A stretch of 33,950 nucleotides of DNA, taken from contig CAZABP010000048.1 of NCBI GenBank assembly GCA_964483245.1, forward strand, positions 1 through 33,950, read 5' to 3'. Below are positions 1 to 7,246 of this stretch, piece by piece. The notes below the pieces were generated by a model, which worked only from the letters and a program-made list of their open reading frames with translations, made no database searches and was not told where the DNA came from. Both the position numbers and the translations under genes were made by a program. How positions within the stretch are numbered: the stretch's first letter is position 1; every line of letters begins with the position of its first letter. Source of the DNA: CAZABP01 sp964483245 (GTDB taxonomy: Bacteria; Planctomycetota; UBA1135; UBA2386).

Positions 1-53
<53 letters not shown>

Positions 54-57
54 GGCG

Positions 58-3000
58 TCACTGCCTCCAGTAGCTCGCCACCGTCGTGATCCCCGGCACG
101 TCGATCGTGCGGATGCGCTTGCCAGTGTCGACTTCGAAGATGTCGAGCTTGCCGGTGTCGCCGAGTGCGATGAAGAACAGCTTCGGATTGAACGGGAGCA
201 CCGCCCCTCCGCCGATGACCTTGATCGCATCCTTGCTCGAGTGAGTCCACGGCGGCAGCGGGATGGTGCTGTTGAACGGCGTCACCTGGCCGAAGCCGGA
301 GCCGCGGTTGAACATCTCATCGGTCGTGAAGTCGACCGGCGCGTTGCCGGACAGCAGGTCCTTGCCGGGCGTCGTGGCATTCGAGCCGCCGAAGCGCTGC
401 GTGACCTGCCATTCCTTCTGGCGGAACGTCGGGGGCAGGATGAACCCACCGCTGTTCGGGCTGATCGGGATCGGACCGACCGGCGAGGCGAACAGCTCGA
501 GCCGCGACAGCTGGCCGAGACCGGACTCGTCGACGTGCGCGATGTAGACGCCGCTGTTGCTGCTCGTGTAGTCGAGCTTGACCGCACGCGGGCGGCGGAA
601 GTTCGCGTTCGGAACGATCCCGACCACGTCGTTGAAGCCGATCCCGTTCACGCCGTCCGGCCCCGACTCGTAGATCGCGATGTTGCCGTTCTCGTTCAGG
701 ATGTAGCCGAAGTAGATGCCACTCGCGAAACCCGTGGTCTGGTAGCGCGGAGTCAGCGCGACGTCGATCGGGCTGCTCAAGAAGCCGGTCACGGTCTTGC
801 GGACCTGGAAGTCGAGCGCGCCGAGAATCGAGACCGAGTTCGACTGCGTGCTGACGACGGCGATGTCCTCGCCGTCCGGCTGCCACGCGATCGCGGTCGG
901 CCCGGCCGGCACGCGCGTCTCGCCGACGACGGTGTGGAAGTTGGCGCTCGTCGGATCGATGTCGATGAACGTCACCGTCGAGTTCGCGAAGTTCGTGACC
1001 GCCAGCGTCCGCAGGTTCGGCGACATCGCCATGCTGAACGGGTCGGTGACCTTGATCACATCGAGCACCGTGAACCGGTTGCTGTTCAGCACCAGGATCT
1101 GCCGGTTGCCGCGATCCAGCACGTACAGGAAGTGCCCGATCTGCTGCCGCGACGTGAACGGGCAGAACGGAGTCGGCGGCGGCGGCGACGATGGCGGCTG
1201 GTGCGGTCCGTAGAACACACCCTCCATCAGGTGGCCGAACAACCCGACCTGCGTCGATTGATTGGCGAATGGATTGCCCTTCACCAGCGCGTTGATCGGC
1301 TGCTGCGTGCAACCCGCCGGCACGCCACCCGTCAGGATCACACCCGGAGGGGGCGGGCTCGAGCTGGACGTCGTCACACACGGCTCGTCACCGAAGATCG
1401 CGCGGGCCGGGTTCGGTGGCGGGAACAGCAGCTTCGGTGGATTCGGCTCCGGCGCGACGCTGATGTTGTTGCCGCTGACGCGCGTGCCGCCAACCGGTTC
1501 GAGCTGGTTGGCACGCGTCGCGTTCAGGTTGATGTTCTCGTTGTTGAACACCAGATCGAGCGGCGCGCCGATGTGGATGTCGCCGATCACGCCGACCAGC
1601 GGATCGCGCAGCAGGCGCGTGTTGCCGGCGGTGTCCTGCACCAGCGTCAGTGCGCCCGCGCTGCCAGCAGCCAGCGTGTTCTGCTCCGGGGCGAGCGCCG
1701 GCGTGACGCCAGGACGCCCGACGTTCGGATTCAGCGAGAAGCGCGACAGGGCCGGATCACCGGTGCTCTGTCCGAAGCCGTTCAGATCGAGCACCGACAC
1801 GCCTGGCGCCGAACCGCCGATCCCGATGTAGATCGCGTCCGGCGCGACCGGCGCGTTGACGATGCCCGGGCCATCTCCGGTCGAGAACGACGTCGCGACC
1901 GTGACGCCGATCTTGTTCCCATCGAGCCCCGCGATCGTCGTGTTGTTCGCGGTCACGTTGACCGTCGAACGCCCCGGCAGGTTGTAGGCCGGCCGGATCC
2001 GGAAGTTGCAGAGGTCGCCGTAGTTCAGCGGGTCGGCGTAGTAGATGACCGAGAACGTGTTCGCGGCCAGCGTGACCTGCAGCGCCATGCCGCCCGACGC
2101 CGGGATCGGATTCGACGGCGTGAAGAACGAGCCGACCGTCAACGGCTGCACCGGCTTGTTGAACCGGACCAGGATCGTCGTCAGTGGATCCACGTCCGTC
2201 TGGTTGTTGCCCGGCGTGATCTCGAGCGCGCGGTTCATCGAGAATCCGAGCACGTTGGCCGGATTCGGATCGACGCCGACCGTCGTGGCCGTGCAGATCT
2301 CCTGCTCGAGCGGATCGTCCTCACTGTCGCGCACGGCGTTCGTGACGCTGACCTGCAGCAGCGCGCCGGTCGGGAACGTCTCGAGCGTGCCGAGCGTGCC
2401 ATCCGAGTCGGCGACGAACGTGAACGTGTTCGGCTGCACCAGGTCGGTGTCCCCGGTGAAACCGCGCGGGAAGCCGTTCGCGCGCGCATCGACGATCTGG
2501 ACCTGGCCGTTGTCGCCGATCTTGACCGCCTGGCGCAGGACCAGCTTGCCCCCCTCGTTGTAGTACGTGTAACCCCCGACGAAGCCCCGACCCGAGATCA
2601 CGCTCGTGCTCTCGGTGACCGGGTTGTAGGTCAGCAGGCTGACCGCCGTCGTCAGGCCGGAGTTGACCTGGTTCGCGAGCTGGTCGCTGAGGATGCTCTG
2701 CACCTTCAGCTTGTGGCTGAAGCGGAACAGGAAGTAATGGTTCCCCGGCGACCCGTTCGGCAGCGTCGGCGTGGTCCCGAACGTGCCTACCGGCAACACG
2801 CCGTTGTTGGCGTTCGAGTTGTTGCGCAGGATCGATTCGCTCGTGATGTCGACGATGTTGGCCGTCGGATTGCCGAACTGATCGAGTTCCCGGATCCGGT
2901 AGGGGTAGACCTGGGCGAGCCCGGTCGTGACCAGCGTGACCTGGAAATCACCCCGGTTCGCGCGGTCACCTGGCGCTCCACCCGAGCAGCCGCCGAGGCC

Positions 3001-3060
3001 CGCCATCAGCCCAGTCAGCAGGACGCAACCGAGCCCGGCGGAGAGAGTTCTGTTCATCAT
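58..3060 (-). CDS. large surface lipoprotein with Ig-like region and YVTN-type beta-propeller
   Basis: This encodes a predicted exported lipoprotein of about 1000 residues, anchored in a membrane and probably facing outward. The chosen start (MMNRTLSAGL...) gives a short basic N-terminus, a hydrophobic stretch and a lipobox LGGC with the acylated Cys at residue 25. The upstream extension to 3183 is Arg/Pro-rich and crosses two strong hairpins, so it is rejected. Around residue 275, LEITPGNNQTDVDP and VRFNKPV resemble bacterial Ig-like (Big_5/SbsA-type) domains. Residues about 640-900 contain YVTN-like propeller blades (HFLYVLDRGN, LRTLAVTNFANSTV, GEDIAVVSTQSNSVS). Pro/Ser-rich linkers lie between the two parts. 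No catalytic motif was seen. A binding or scaffold role is inferred from fold only. It is divergent from ruvB. The stop codon is adjacent to the poly-C artefact, so the C-terminus deserves checking. Confidence 0.8.
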   Translation of the reverse strand: MMNRTLSAGLGCVLLTGLMAGLGGCSGGAPGDRANRGDFQVTLVTTGLAQVYPYRIRELDQFGNPTANIVDITSESILRNNSNANNGVLPVGTFGTTPTLPNGSPGNHYFLFRFSHKLKVQSILSDQLANQVNSGLTTAVSLLTYNPVTESTSVISGRGFVGGYTYYNEGGKLVLRQAVKIGDNGQVQIVDARANGFPRGFTGDTDLVQPNTFTFVADSDGTLGTLETFPTGALLQVSVTNAVRDSEDDPLEQEICTATTVGVDPNPANVLGFSMNRALEITPGNNQTDVDPLTTILVRFNKPVQPLTVGSFFTPSNPIPASGGMALQVTLAANTFSVIYYADPLNYGDLCNFRIRPAYNLPGRSTVNVTANNTTIAGLDGNKIGVTVATSFSTGDGPGIVNAPVAPDAIYIGIGGSAPGVSVLDLNGFGQSTGDPALSRFSLNPNVGRPGVTPALAPEQNTLAAGSAGALTLVQDTAGNTRLLRDPLVGVIGDIHIGAPLDLVFNNENINLNATRANQLEPVGGTRVSGNNISVAPEPNPPKLLFPPPNPARAIFGDEPCVTTSSSSPPPPGVILTGGVPAGCTQQPINALVKGNPFANQSTQVGLFGHLMEGVFYGPHQPPSSPPPPTPFCPFTSRQQIGHFLYVLDRGNRQILVLNSNRFTVLDVIKVTDPFSMAMSPNLRTLAVTNFANSTVTFIDIDPTSANFHTVVGETRVPAGPTAIAWQPDGEDIAVVSTQSNSVSILGALDFQVRKTVTGFLSSPIDVALTPRYQTTGFASGIYFGYILNENGNIAIYESGPDGVNGIGFNDVVGIVPNANFRRPRAVKLDYTSSNSGVYIAHVDESGLGQLSRLELFASPVGPIPISPNSGGFILPPTFRQKEWQVTQRFGGSNATTPGKDLLSGNAPVDFTTDEMFNRGSGFGQVTPFNSTIPLPPWTHSSKDAIKVIGGGAVLPFNPKLFFIALGDTGKLDIFEVDTGKRIRTIDVPGITTVASYWRQ

Positions 3061-3071
3061 GGGAACGACTG

Positions 3072-3136
3072 CCCCGGTCACGGACCGGGGAACTGGTGGT
3101 GAATCGGTATGCGGGAGCCGGGGAACGTTACCCCGG
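3072..3136. promoter_or_regulatory. inverted repeats and GGGAAC repeats upstream of the lipoprotein gene
   Basis: The 283-bp divergent spacer 3061-3343 has no gene. It holds a perfect 8-bp inverted repeat (CCCCGGTC 3072-3079, GACCGGGG 3083-3090, 3-nt loop) ending 11 nt before the lipoprotein start. A second 6-bp hairpin has CCGGGG at 3118-3123 and CCCCGG at 3131-3136. CCGGGGAAC occurs at 3085-3093 and 3118-3126, and GGGAAC again at 3061-3066. This could be an operator or a leader hairpin controlling the lipoprotein gene. The function is inferred. Confidence 0.35.
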
Positions 3137-3330
3137 GTGATGCCGCGCACAAGCCTGCGCGAGAACCGGGCGACCGGTGGCAAGGCCTGCTGCGGAACGG
3201 AGTTGGATATCCACGGCCGCCGCGGGCGTCACCGCTCGGGGGGAAATTCCAGGCTGCCGGAACCTGTGCCCCCGCACCTGCGGGCGGGATGACGCCGATG
3301 CGTCCGCTTCCTTGGCGCGACAGCGGAACC

Positions 3331-3336
3331 TACGCT
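3331..3336 (+). promoter_or_regulatory. -10-like TACGCT, leaderless promoter of ruvB operon
   Basis: TACGCT fits TANNNT and ends exactly 7 nt before the ruvB ATG, where transcription would begin at the start codon. No Shine-Dalgarno sequence is visible before ruvB. The same spacing occurs upstream of clpS and of the MATE gene. Confidence 0.45.
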
Positions 3337-3343
3337 CGGCGGC

Positions 3344-4357
3344 ATGGTGTTCCACGAGGCGCAGGAGCCCGAGGAACGGGAGTACGACCGCGCGCTGCGG
3401 CCCACCTCGTTCTCCGAGTTCATCGGCCAGGACCTGGTCCGGGAGAACCTGCGGATCGCGATCGAGGCGGCCCGCGGGCGCGGCGAGCCGCTCGACCACG
3501 TGCTGCTGAGCGGCCCCCCGGGCCTGGGCAAGACGACCCTCGCGCACCTGATCGCCGCCGGCATGGAGTCGCAGCTCGTCGTGACCTCCGGGCCGGCCCT
3601 GTCGGCGCCGCGCGACCTGATGGGGACCTTGTCGCGCCTCGAGCGCGGGGACGTGCTGTTCGTCGACGAAGTCCACCGGCTGCCGCGGGTCGTCGAGGAG
3701 TACCTGTACACCGCCATGGAGGACCACGCGATCGACGTGGTGCTCGATCCCGGACCGGCCGGACGCAGCATCCGGCTGACCCTGCAACCGTTCACGCTGG
3801 TCGGCGCGACGACCCGCGAGGGGCTGCTGTCGGCGCCGTTCCGCGGCCGCTTCGGCCTCGTCGAACGGCTCGAGCCGTATCCGGCGCAGGACCTGGTCCG
3901 GATCCTCGCGCGCGCGGCGCGGCTGCTCGGGATTTCGATGGCCGACGCAGCGGCAGCGTTGCTGGCTGCACGCAGCCGCGGCGTACCGCGGGTCGCATTG
4001 CGCCTGCAACGGCGCGTCCGCGACCACGCGCAGGTCCTCGGCGAGGGCGAAGTCGACGCGGAGCTGACGGCGCAATGCCTGACGCGGCTCGGCGTCGATG
4101 TGCTGGGCCTCGAAGACCTCGACCGGCGGATCCTGCGCGTGTTGATCGAGCGCGGAGAGCCGGTCGGGCTGAAGACGCTGGCCGCCGTCGTCGACGAATC
4201 CGAAGACACGATCGAAGAGGTGTTCGAACCCCACCTGCTGCGCAGCGGGCTGATCAGCAGGACCCCGCGCGGCCGTGTCGCGACCCCACGCGCCTATGAA
4301 CACCTCGGGCTCGCGCGGCCCTCCGCCGGCGGCACGTTGCCGTTCGCGGAGGCATGA
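3344..4357 (+). CDS. ruvB: Holliday junction branch migration helicase RuvB
   Basis: This is the AAA+ motor that, with RuvA, drives branch migration of Holliday junctions during recombinational repair. The protein is 337 residues, normal for the family. Visible landmarks are Walker A GPPGLGKT at 57-64, Walker B with DEVH at 108-111, sensor 1 GATTREG at 154-160, the arginine-finger region FRGRFG at 166-171, and a sensor-2 arginine in GVPRVALRL around 213-221. The C-terminal winged helix ends in the family-typical SRTPRGR stretch. The last four bases overlap the tgt start (ATGA), so tgt is probably translationally coupled. ruvA and ruvC are not in the window. ruvB next to tgt is a known bacterial neighbourhood, but queA, often in between, is absent. 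The start is the only sensible ATG and has no Shine-Dalgarno sequence. Confidence 0.96.
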   Translation: MVFHEAQEPEEREYDRALRPTSFSEFIGQDLVRENLRIAIEAARGRGEPLDHVLLSGPPGLGKTTLAHLIAAGMESQLVVTSGPALSAPRDLMGTLSRLERGDVLFVDEVHRLPRVVEEYLYTAMEDHAIDVVLDPGPAGRSIRLTLQPFTLVGATTREGLLSAPFRGRFGLVERLEPYPAQDLVRILARAARLLGISMADAAAALLAARSRGVPRVALRLQRRVRDHAQVLGEGEVDAELTAQCLTRLGVDVLGLEDLDRRILRVLIERGEPVGLKTLAAVVDESEDTIEEVFEPHLLRSGLISRTPRGRVATPRAYEHLGLARPSAGGTLPFAEA

Positions 4358-5430
4358 CGGCGTTCCGGTTCGAGCTGCTCGGCGAGCGGGATGGGATCCG
4401 CCGCGGGCGCTATCACACTCCACACGGCACGTTCGAGACCCCGTGCTTCGCCCCGGTGGGCACATATGGCTCGGTGAAAGGGCTGACCCCGGAGCAGGTC
4501 CGCAGCACCGGCGCCGAGCTGATCCTCGCCAACGCGTATCACCTCGCCCTGCGTCCCGGCGCCGCGCGCGTCGCGGCCCTCGGTGGATTGCATCGGTTCA
4601 CCGGCTGGAACGGGCCGATGCTGACCGATTCCGGCGGCTATCAGGTGTTCTCGCTCGACGCGCATTGCCGCGTCGACGATGCCGGCGTCACGTTCCGTTC
4701 GGTCGTCGATGGTGCGGAGCAGCGGCTGACACCGGAGTCCGCGCTCGCGCAGCAGCGCGAGCTCGGCGCCGACATCGTCATGGTGCTCGACCAGTGTCCG
4801 GCCGCCGATGCCCCGCGGGCAGCGATCCTGCGTGCACACGAGCGCACGCTCGTCTGGGCCCGCGAGCAGCGCGAGCTGCACGCCGCCTGGGGTGGCGCCG
4901 GCCGCGGACAGGCGCTGTTCGGGATCGTGCAGGGTGGCATCGATCCGGAGCTGCGCGCGGCGAGCGCACAGGCATTGGTCGAGCTGGAGTTCGATGGGTA
5001 TGCGATCGGCGGACTGAGCGTCGGCGAGACACGGGAGCAGATGGGGATGGCCTTGGCGGCCGCGGTCCCGCTGCTGCCGCGCGACAAGCTGCGCTACCTG
5101 ATGGGCGTCGGCACGCCGGAGGACTTCGCGGTCGCGATCCCGCGTGGTGTCGACCTGTTCGACTGCGTGACGCCGACACGACATGGCCGCAATCACGCCG
5201 CGTTCACGCGGGATGGCATCGTCAAGATGCGCAACGCGCAGTGGAGCGAGGATCCGCAGCCGCTCGACGCGGGCTGCACCTGCTATACGTGCCGCACGTT
5301 CTCGCGCGGCTATCTGCGCCATCTGTCGGTCTGCAATGAAATGCTGGCGGGGACGCTGCTCGCGCTGCACAACATCCACTACTTCCAGGATCTGATGGCG
5401 CAGTACCGGCGCCAGGTCGACGCCGCATGA
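4354..5430 (+). CDS. tgt: queuine/preQ1 tRNA-guanine transglycosylase
   Basis: This enzyme exchanges the wobble guanine-34 of GUN-anticodon tRNAs for the queuosine precursor preQ1. It is 358 residues, usual for bacterial Tgt. TDSGGYQVF (91-99) carries the general acid/base Asp92. FDCVTPTR (269-276) carries the nucleophile Asp270. The structural zinc site is Cys308, Cys310, Cys313 and His339. GGLSVGE and MGVGTPEDF are also conserved. The segment that reads FDECTPYP in E. coli is LDQCPAAD here, a variation in a substrate loop. The gene overlaps ruvB by 4 bp, and its stop overlaps an ATG of the next reading frame. No queA is present in the window, so the preQ1 pathway must be encoded elsewhere. 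Confidence 0.96.
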   Translation: MTAFRFELLGERDGIRRGRYHTPHGTFETPCFAPVGTYGSVKGLTPEQVRSTGAELILANAYHLALRPGAARVAALGGLHRFTGWNGPMLTDSGGYQVFSLDAHCRVDDAGVTFRSVVDGAEQRLTPESALAQQRELGADIVMVLDQCPAADAPRAAILRAHERTLVWAREQRELHAAWGGAGRGQALFGIVQGGIDPELRAASAQALVELEFDGYAIGGLSVGETREQMGMALAAAVPLLPRDKLRYLMGVGTPEDFAVAIPRGVDLFDCVTPTRHGRNHAAFTRDGIVKMRNAQWSEDPQPLDAGCTCYTCRTFSRGYLRHLSVCNEMLAGTLLALHNIHYFQDLMAQYRRQVDAA

Positions 5431-5480
5431 ACCGCCCGAGTCCACTGTCGCTGATCCTCGGCAACCAGTCCTACGCCGCA

Positions 5481-5543
5481 ACTGCGCCAGGGCCGCTGGT
5501 GCCGTGGCGTCGTGGTCGCCGCGTCGCGGCGGTGAGCGGACTG
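5481..5543 (+). repeat. dispersed 63-bp repeat, copy A
   Basis: This segment aligns without gaps to 15187-15249, with 51 of 63 positions identical by hand count. Both copies hold a hairpin with identical arms, CGCCG (5517-5521) and CGGCG (5527-5531), and a 5-nt loop differing only at its last base. In copy A the palindrome extends to 7+1+7 bp. It lies between tgt and the likely start of the next gene, which argues that the stretch is non-coding. Confidence 0.55.
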
Positions 5544-6680
5544 ACGCGCATGCTGCTCGCGCTCCTGCTCGCGGGCGCCGCCATCGCCCAGGCGCCGGTC
5601 GTCACGCTCGGCACCTGGAACATCGAGAACCTCGGCTTCCGCGAGCCGCGGCGGACCGACGACGACTACACGAAGATCGCGCAGTTCGTCACCGAGACCG
5701 GCGCCGACGTGCTCGCGGTCCAGGAGATCGGCGGGCCGGAGCCGTTGGGGCGCCTGATCGCAAAGCTGCCCGGCTGGCGGTTCGTGCTCGGCGAGAGCGG
5801 CGGGTTCCGCGGCGAGAGCGGCAGGATCAGCGTCGGGTTCCTGTGGAACGATGCACGGATCGAGCTGGTGGCGGCCGAAGACCTGCGCGGCGTGCCGACC
5901 TCGGTCGACGGCGTGCCGATCTTCCATCGCCAGCCGGTGACCGCCTGCTTCCGCAGCCGCGACGGCGGGCTCGACTTCCGCGCGATCGTCGTGCACCTGA
6001 AGGCGTCGCGCGGCACCGCGAACGAACACAAGCGCAAGCTCGAGATCGCCGTGCTGCGCGAGATCCTGACGCACCTCGGCCGCGCCGACGGCGAGGACCA
6101 GGACATCGTCGTGCTCGGCGACTTCAACCACTCGCCCGGCAGCGCCGAGCATGCGGGCTTCGTCGCCGGTGGGCTCGTGACATATGCCACGTCGCCGCAG
6201 GCGCGGCCGACGATCGTGCACTTCGACGATCCGATCGACCACTTCGCGCTGACCGCCGACTTCCGTGACGAGCTGCGCCACGACAGCCGCAGCGTGCACG
6301 ATCGGATCGCCCGCAGCGACGAGTCGCGGTGGCGCGCGCACTACTCCGATCACATCCCGGTCACGATCCAGCTCGACGCGTCGCGCGACCGGGATCCGGC
6401 GGCGAAGTTCACGCCGCTGGCGAAGTGGGGCGGCGTCGCGTTGACCGCGAGCACCACGGGTCCGGCAGCCGCTCCGCTCGAGGCCGGTGGCACGCCGACC
6501 GGCACCGCAGACGACTTCGTCACCGGCGCACGTGTGCGCGTCACGACGATGATGTCGAACCAGGTGTTCGAGGGGACCCTGACCGCACCGCTCGGCGACT
6601 GGATCCTGCTGCGCGACGCCGCCGGCGCCATGCGCGCGATCCCACGCACGTCGGTACACCACGTGACGCTGATCCGCTGA
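5532..6680 (+). CDS. secreted endonuclease/exonuclease/phosphatase-family protein
   Basis: This is a metal-dependent phosphoesterase of the EEP (DNase I-like) fold, predicted to be exported. Catalytic landmarks are present: TWNIENLG (metal/phosphate Asn), LAVQEIG (metal Glu), GDFNHSPG (catalytic Asp/Asn) and SDHIPV (terminal Asp-His). Nuclease or phosphatase activity is therefore plausible, but the substrate is unknown. A C-terminal extension of about 70 residues looks like a small beta domain. Three starts are possible. ATG 5427 overlaps tgt by ATGA but adds 35 unlikely residues running through a hairpin-bearing repeat. GTG 5532 gives an Arg before the hydrophobic core and a signal peptide ending near AIAQA, and is preferred. 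ATG 5550 is the shortest. The stop overlaps the next ATG by one base (TGATG). Confidence 0.85.
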   Translation: MSGLTRMLLALLLAGAAIAQAPVVTLGTWNIENLGFREPRRTDDDYTKIAQFVTETGADVLAVQEIGGPEPLGRLIAKLPGWRFVLGESGGFRGESGRISVGFLWNDARIELVAAEDLRGVPTSVDGVPIFHRQPVTACFRSRDGGLDFRAIVVHLKASRGTANEHKRKLEIAVLREILTHLGRADGEDQDIVVLGDFNHSPGSAEHAGFVAGGLVTYATSPQARPTIVHFDDPIDHFALTADFRDELRHDSRSVHDRIARSDESRWRAHYSDHIPVTIQLDASRDRDPAAKFTPLAKWGGVALTASTTGPAAAPLEAGGTPTGTADDFVTGARVRVTTMMSNQVFEGTLTAPLGDWILLRDAAGAMRAIPRTSVHHVTLIR

Positions 6681-7246
6681 TGGCCTGGATCCGCACGATC
6701 CCCGACGACGAAGCGGACGGCCGTCTGCGGCGCAGCTACGACGCCGCACTCCGGCGCGCCGGGCGCATCTACGGGATCGTCCGCCTGATGTCGCTCTCGG
6801 CGGCGACCCTCGACGCCTCGATGGGCCTGTACCTGGCGACGACGGTCGATCCGAAGGTCCCGCTGCCGCGCTGGTTCCGCGAGCTGATCGCCGTCACGGT
6901 CTCGCGTCTCAACGACTGCTTCTATTGAACGCAGGCGCATCTCGGCGACCTCCGTGCCGAGGCGCCGGCGGAGCTGCGCGAGACGCTGACCGGCCCCGCT
7001 CCCGAGCAGGCGCTGGAGTCGCCGTTCCGCGAACTGCTCGGCTACGCGCGCAAGGTCACGCGGTCGCCCGCGACCTGCCGGCGCAGCGACGTCGAGGCGC
7101 TGCGCGCGGCCGGCGCCACGGATCCGCAGATCCACGCCACCGTGCAGGTCGCGGCGTACTTCGCCTACATCAACCGCGTCGCCGATGCGCTCGGCGTCGA
7201 TCCGGAGCCGGAGATGCCGGCGCCGCCGGACGCGCCCGCTACTTGA
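6680..7246 (+). CDS. AhpD-like peroxidase-related selenoprotein (CxxU), TGA 6926-6928 read as Sec
   Basis: This belongs to the AhpD-like/carboxymuconolactone decarboxylase fold, close to the peroxidase-related enzyme group, which reduces peroxides through a CxxC dithiol. Reading the in-frame TGA at codon 83 as selenocysteine gives 188 residues. The first half ends VSRLNDCFY and the second resumes TQAHLGDLRAE, with downstream text typical of the family (QVAAYFAYINRVADALG). Cys80, Sec83 and His87 reproduce C-x-x-C-x-x-x-H. Glu68 sits 12 residues before Cys80, as Glu118 does before Cys130 in M. tuberculosis AhpD. Sec thus replaces the peroxidatic cysteine (Cys133 there). A SECIS-like hairpin follows directly. 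Neighbouring genes stop at TGA and use TGG for Trp, so UGA is not simply reassigned. The start overlaps the EEP stop by one base. The 3' end overlaps the convergent DUF2961 gene by 8 bp. If Sec is not inserted, the product is an 82-residue fragment. The machinery (selA, selB, selC, selD) is not in the window. Confidence 0.85.
6926..6966 (+). promoter_or_regulatory. bacterial SECIS-type element after the Sec codon
   Basis: Starting from the TGA at 6926-6928, a stem-loop forms inside the coding sequence. The upper stem is CTCGGC (6941-6946) paired with GCCGAG (6956-6961), all 6 bp perfect. The 9-nt apical loop (6947-6955) begins with G. After an AT bulge at 6939-6940, a lower stem GGCGC (6934-6938) pairs perfectly with GCGCC (6962-6966). 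Eighteen bases separate the TGA from the loop. As I recall the published bacterial SECIS model, it needs a loop of 3-14 nt with a G in its first two positions, about 16-37 nt from UGA; this fits. Confidence 0.75.

Noticed and set aside
241..3102. 953-residue open frame on the plus strand opposite the lipoprotein gene
   Set aside because: It is very rich in Arg, Asp and Ala with no recognisable motif. This is the usual shadow of a high-GC gene on the other strand.
4792..4815. Changed DECxPYP segment in Tgt as a sign of altered substrate
   Set aside because: This loop varies among bacterial Tgt proteins, and all catalytic and zinc residues are intact.
5427..5531. N-terminal extension of the EEP-family protein from ATG 5427
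   Set aside because: It passes through a hairpin-bearing repeat and puts 35 or more residues before a normal signal peptide. The ATGA overlap alone is weak evidence, since it needs only one matching base before the tgt stop.
6926..6928. TGA as a nonsense mutation making the AhpD-like gene a pseudogene
   Set aside because: The stop sits exactly on a catalytic cysteine position, the rest of the frame is intact and family-like, and a SECIS-type hairpin follows. Random decay would not target that codon.
6926..6928. UGA reassigned to another amino acid genome-wide
   Set aside because: Many genes here end at TGA within 4-bp overlaps (ruvB, tgt, acnA) and tryptophan is encoded by TGG, so UGA is a normal stop.
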